In this document: positions 62,647-64,000 of the stretch, piece after piece
How the letters are laid out: each line of letters begins with the position of its first letter
Numbering within the stretch: the first letter of the stretch is position 1
Assembly: GCF_000717275.1 (NCBI RefSeq)
Contig: NZ_JNYV01000003.1
Span: 692,952-756,951 of the forward strand
Length of the DNA stretch: 64,000 nt
Direction of reading: 5' to 3'
Origin: Kitasatospora arboriphila
Lineage (GTDB): Bacteria; Actinomycetota; Actinomycetes; Mycobacteriales; Mycobacteriaceae
The notes under the pieces: model-generated
What the model was told of the DNA's origin: nothing
The model's input: only the letters and a program-made list of their open reading frames with translations
Database searches by the model: none
Program-made: the position numbers and the translations under genes

Positions 62647-63561
62647 TCAGCTGGGCGGGAAGTTGCCTGCCCGGCCGAGCTGTGCGGGAACGTCTTTGGA
62701 CAATCGAACACCGAGCCAGGCCGCTGTAGAGGCGAGCGATTCGAGGTCGACGCCCGTATGAACGCCTGAGCGGTCGAGCGCGTAGACGAGGTCCTCGGAT
62801 GCGATGTTGCCCGTGGCCGCCGGGGCGAAAGGGCAACCGCCGAATCCGCCGATGCTCGCGTCCAGTGCTGCCGCACCGTTTTCCAGCGCGGCGAGCGCGT
62901 TGGCATAGCCGGTGTTACGGGTGTTGTGGAAGTGCCAACGCACCGGAATGTCCGGAGCGGCGCTGTGCGCACCGGCTGCGAGCGCGCGCACCTGGGAGGG
63001 GACACCCACCCCGATCGTGTCGGCGAACGCGATCTCGTCGGGGCCTGCGGCCGCCACCCGCTGTGCCACCTCGATGACCCACGCGGGATCGACCTCACCG
63101 CTGAACGGGCATCCGAACGACGCAGCAATCGTGACCGTGGTGGGGATTCCGGCGGCCCGGGCGTCCTCGGCAATGTGTTGCCATGCCGAAATGCCCTCTG
63201 CGACAGTGCAGCCCTGATTCCGCATGCTGAACTCATCGGTCGCGACGACCACGGCGTTGATCTCGTCGACTCCCGCCGCCAAGGCCCGGTCCAGGCCGCG
63301 ACGATTGAGCACCAGGCCGATGTAGGAGACACCGTCACCCCGGGGTAGCTGCGCCATCACCTCCTCGGCGCCGGCCATCTGGGGGACGCGTTTCGGATTG
63401 GCGAAACTGACGGCTTCGATCCGCCGGACTCCTGCCGCCACGCTGCGGTTGATCAGTTCGACCTTGTCGTCCACCGACAACACGGTCTTCTCATTCTGCA
63501 GTCCGTCGCGCGGACTGACCTCCACCAATTGCACAGTGTCCATGAATCCATTCGAGCCCAT
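62647..63561 (-). CDS. Hydroxymethylglutaryl-CoA lyase-like enzyme
   Basis: 304 residues of the HMGL-like TIM-barrel family. VSPRDGLQNEK (about 14-24) holds the metal-site aspartate and RDGLQ signature. FHNTRNTGYANALAAL supplies two metal histidine/asparagine ligands and GGFGGCPFAPAATGN the signature cysteine loop. It should cleave HMG-CoA to acetyl-CoA and acetoacetate, or a related 3-hydroxyacyl-CoA, as in leucine degradation. ATG 63561 and ATG 63543 are both possible. It is convergent with pyc. Confidence 0.9.
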   Translation of the reverse strand: MGSNGFMDTVQLVEVSPRDGLQNEKTVLSVDDKVELINRSVAAGVRRIEAVSFANPKRVPQMAGAEEVMAQLPRGDGVSYIGLVLNRRGLDRALAAGVDEINAVVVATDEFSMRNQGCTVAEGISAWQHIAEDARAAGIPTTVTIAASFGCPFSGEVDPAWVIEVAQRVAAAGPDEIAFADTIGVGVPSQVRALAAGAHSAAPDIPVRWHFHNTRNTGYANALAALENGAAALDASIGGFGGCPFAPAATGNIASEDLVYALDRSGVHTGVDLESLASTAAWLGVRLSKDVPAQLGRAGNFPPS

Positions 63562-63639
63562 GCGCCGATCGGCGCCGACACCGCCCCGTCGATCAGACGG
63601 ATCGGCGGCCAGGAAGGAGGTGGCCCGGCCTGAGTGGGC

Positions 63640-64000
63640 TCAGCCCAGCCACGCCATCTGCGGGTTCCATGCCGGACCTGCGTCCGGCGCATCGTCGCGG
63701 GTCACCGTGCCCTGGATCAAACCGTAGGGACGGTCATCGGCATTGAAAACCTCTTTGTTGTTCTCCAGGCCGAACGGGGACAGGTCGTAGATGAAGTGAT
63801 GCTTGTTGGGAGCCGACAGGCGCACCTCGGCGATCATGTCGTAGGTCTCCAGGATCGTCTTACCGATCTCATAGAGCGTCTGTTGCAAGGCAAGGGACTG
63901 CACGGTCGCGAAGCGGTTGATGATGATCTGTTTGATGGCCGGGTAGACCGCCTCCCAATCGACATCGGTCGTGGTGAAACGCCATTTGGCCACCAGCGAT
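63640..64000 (-). CDS. Urate oxidase, C-terminal part (truncated by the window edge)
   Basis: About 119 codons of the C-terminal tunnelling-fold domain are inside the window and the reading frame runs off at 64000. NKHHFIYDLSPFGLEN is the uricase signature, followed by NADDRPYGLIQGTV. It converts urate to 5-hydroxyisourate, the next step after the molybdenum hydroxylase and 8-oxoguanine deaminase. An internal GTG (63993) is not the real start. It is probably co-transcribed with the HMG-CoA-lyase-like gene, 78 bp downstream. Confidence 0.92.
   Translation of the reverse strand, partial: SLVAKWRFTTTDVDWEAVYPAIKQIIINRFATVQSLALQQTLYEIGKTILETYDMIAEVRLSAPNKHHFIYDLSPFGLENNKEVFNADDRPYGLIQGTVTRDDAPDAGPAWNPQMAWLG

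Noticed and set aside
1..64000. CRISPR array, insertion sequence, prophage or ESX core locus
   Set aside because: I found no direct-repeat/spacer arrays, transposase or integrase motifs, phage structural genes or ecc genes. The small tandem repeats present have no spacers.

Overview
The window is about 64 kb of high-GC, densely packed actinobacterial DNA. It most likely comes from a member of the Mycobacteriales, and Gordonia or a close relative fits best. The reasons are the long run of genes in the same order as Mycobacterium tuberculosis Rv3296-Rv3319 (inverted here), EspC-like and PPE-like type VII secretion proteins, a 13E12-type DUF222/HNH gene behind a mycobacterial-style SOS box, and the sdhCDAB / cdd-deoA-add layout. 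The genus is inferred; I could not run a search. I saw no rRNA, tRNA, insertion sequence or CRISPR array.

Layout. 0.1-7.6 kb: an amine (putrescine/GABA-type) catabolic locus with a class III aminotransferase and its Lrp regulator, divergent from an aldehyde dehydrogenase and an FAD amine oxidase, then a universal stress protein and an APC permease. 7.8-8.7 kb: a CitE-like lyase. 8.8-12.3 kb: sdhC-sdhD-sdhA-sdhB. 12.5-15.4 kb: the nucleoside salvage operon cdd-deoA-add. 15.5-26.5 kb: an acidic Rv3311-type protein, an EspC-like/NlpC-P60 pair, upp, the gene run PNP-pmmB-membrane protein-ABC ATPase-VOC protein, a crotonase and two M20 amidohydrolases. 26.5-28.5 kb: an Rv3304-like cyclotransferase and lpdA.

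28.5-35.6 kb looks like an insertion between lpdA and glpD. It holds a fold-type I aminotransferase, a DUF222/HNH protein with a perfect SOS box, a compositionally different trio (small helical protein, DUF3558-like lipoprotein, Gly/Pro-rich PPE-like protein) and glpK. glpD follows, then a thiolase-like protein without the nucleophilic cysteine paired with a cysteine-free DUF35 protein under a TetR regulator, and the giant helicase Lhr.

44.7-46.5 kb: a cobalamin riboswitch controls cbtB-cbtA (predicted cobalt uptake) and a translationally coupled histidine-phosphatase-like protein that lacks both catalytic histidines. 46.5-52.4 kb: an acyl-CoA dehydrogenase and a coupled operon of TetR, Baeyer-Villiger-type monooxygenase, cholesterol-oxidase-like GMC oxidoreductase and an acetoacetate-decarboxylase-like protein. 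52.5-59.0 kb: purine oxidation (molybdenum hydroxylase with an unusual FeS-Mo fusion, FAD subunit, 8-oxoguanine deaminase, APC permease). 59.2-64 kb: pyruvate carboxylase, an HMG-CoA-lyase-like enzyme and the C-terminal part of a uricase that runs off the right edge.

Many operons are joined by ATGA or TGATG overlaps. Several convergent gene pairs are separated by strong inverted repeats, and two of them carry the same 21-bp-period repeat. The parts most worth following up are the dead-phosphatase/CbtAB riboswitch operon, the cysteine-less thiolase/DUF35 pair, the two type VII-like gene sets, the SOS-controlled HNH gene and the shared convergent-junction repeat.
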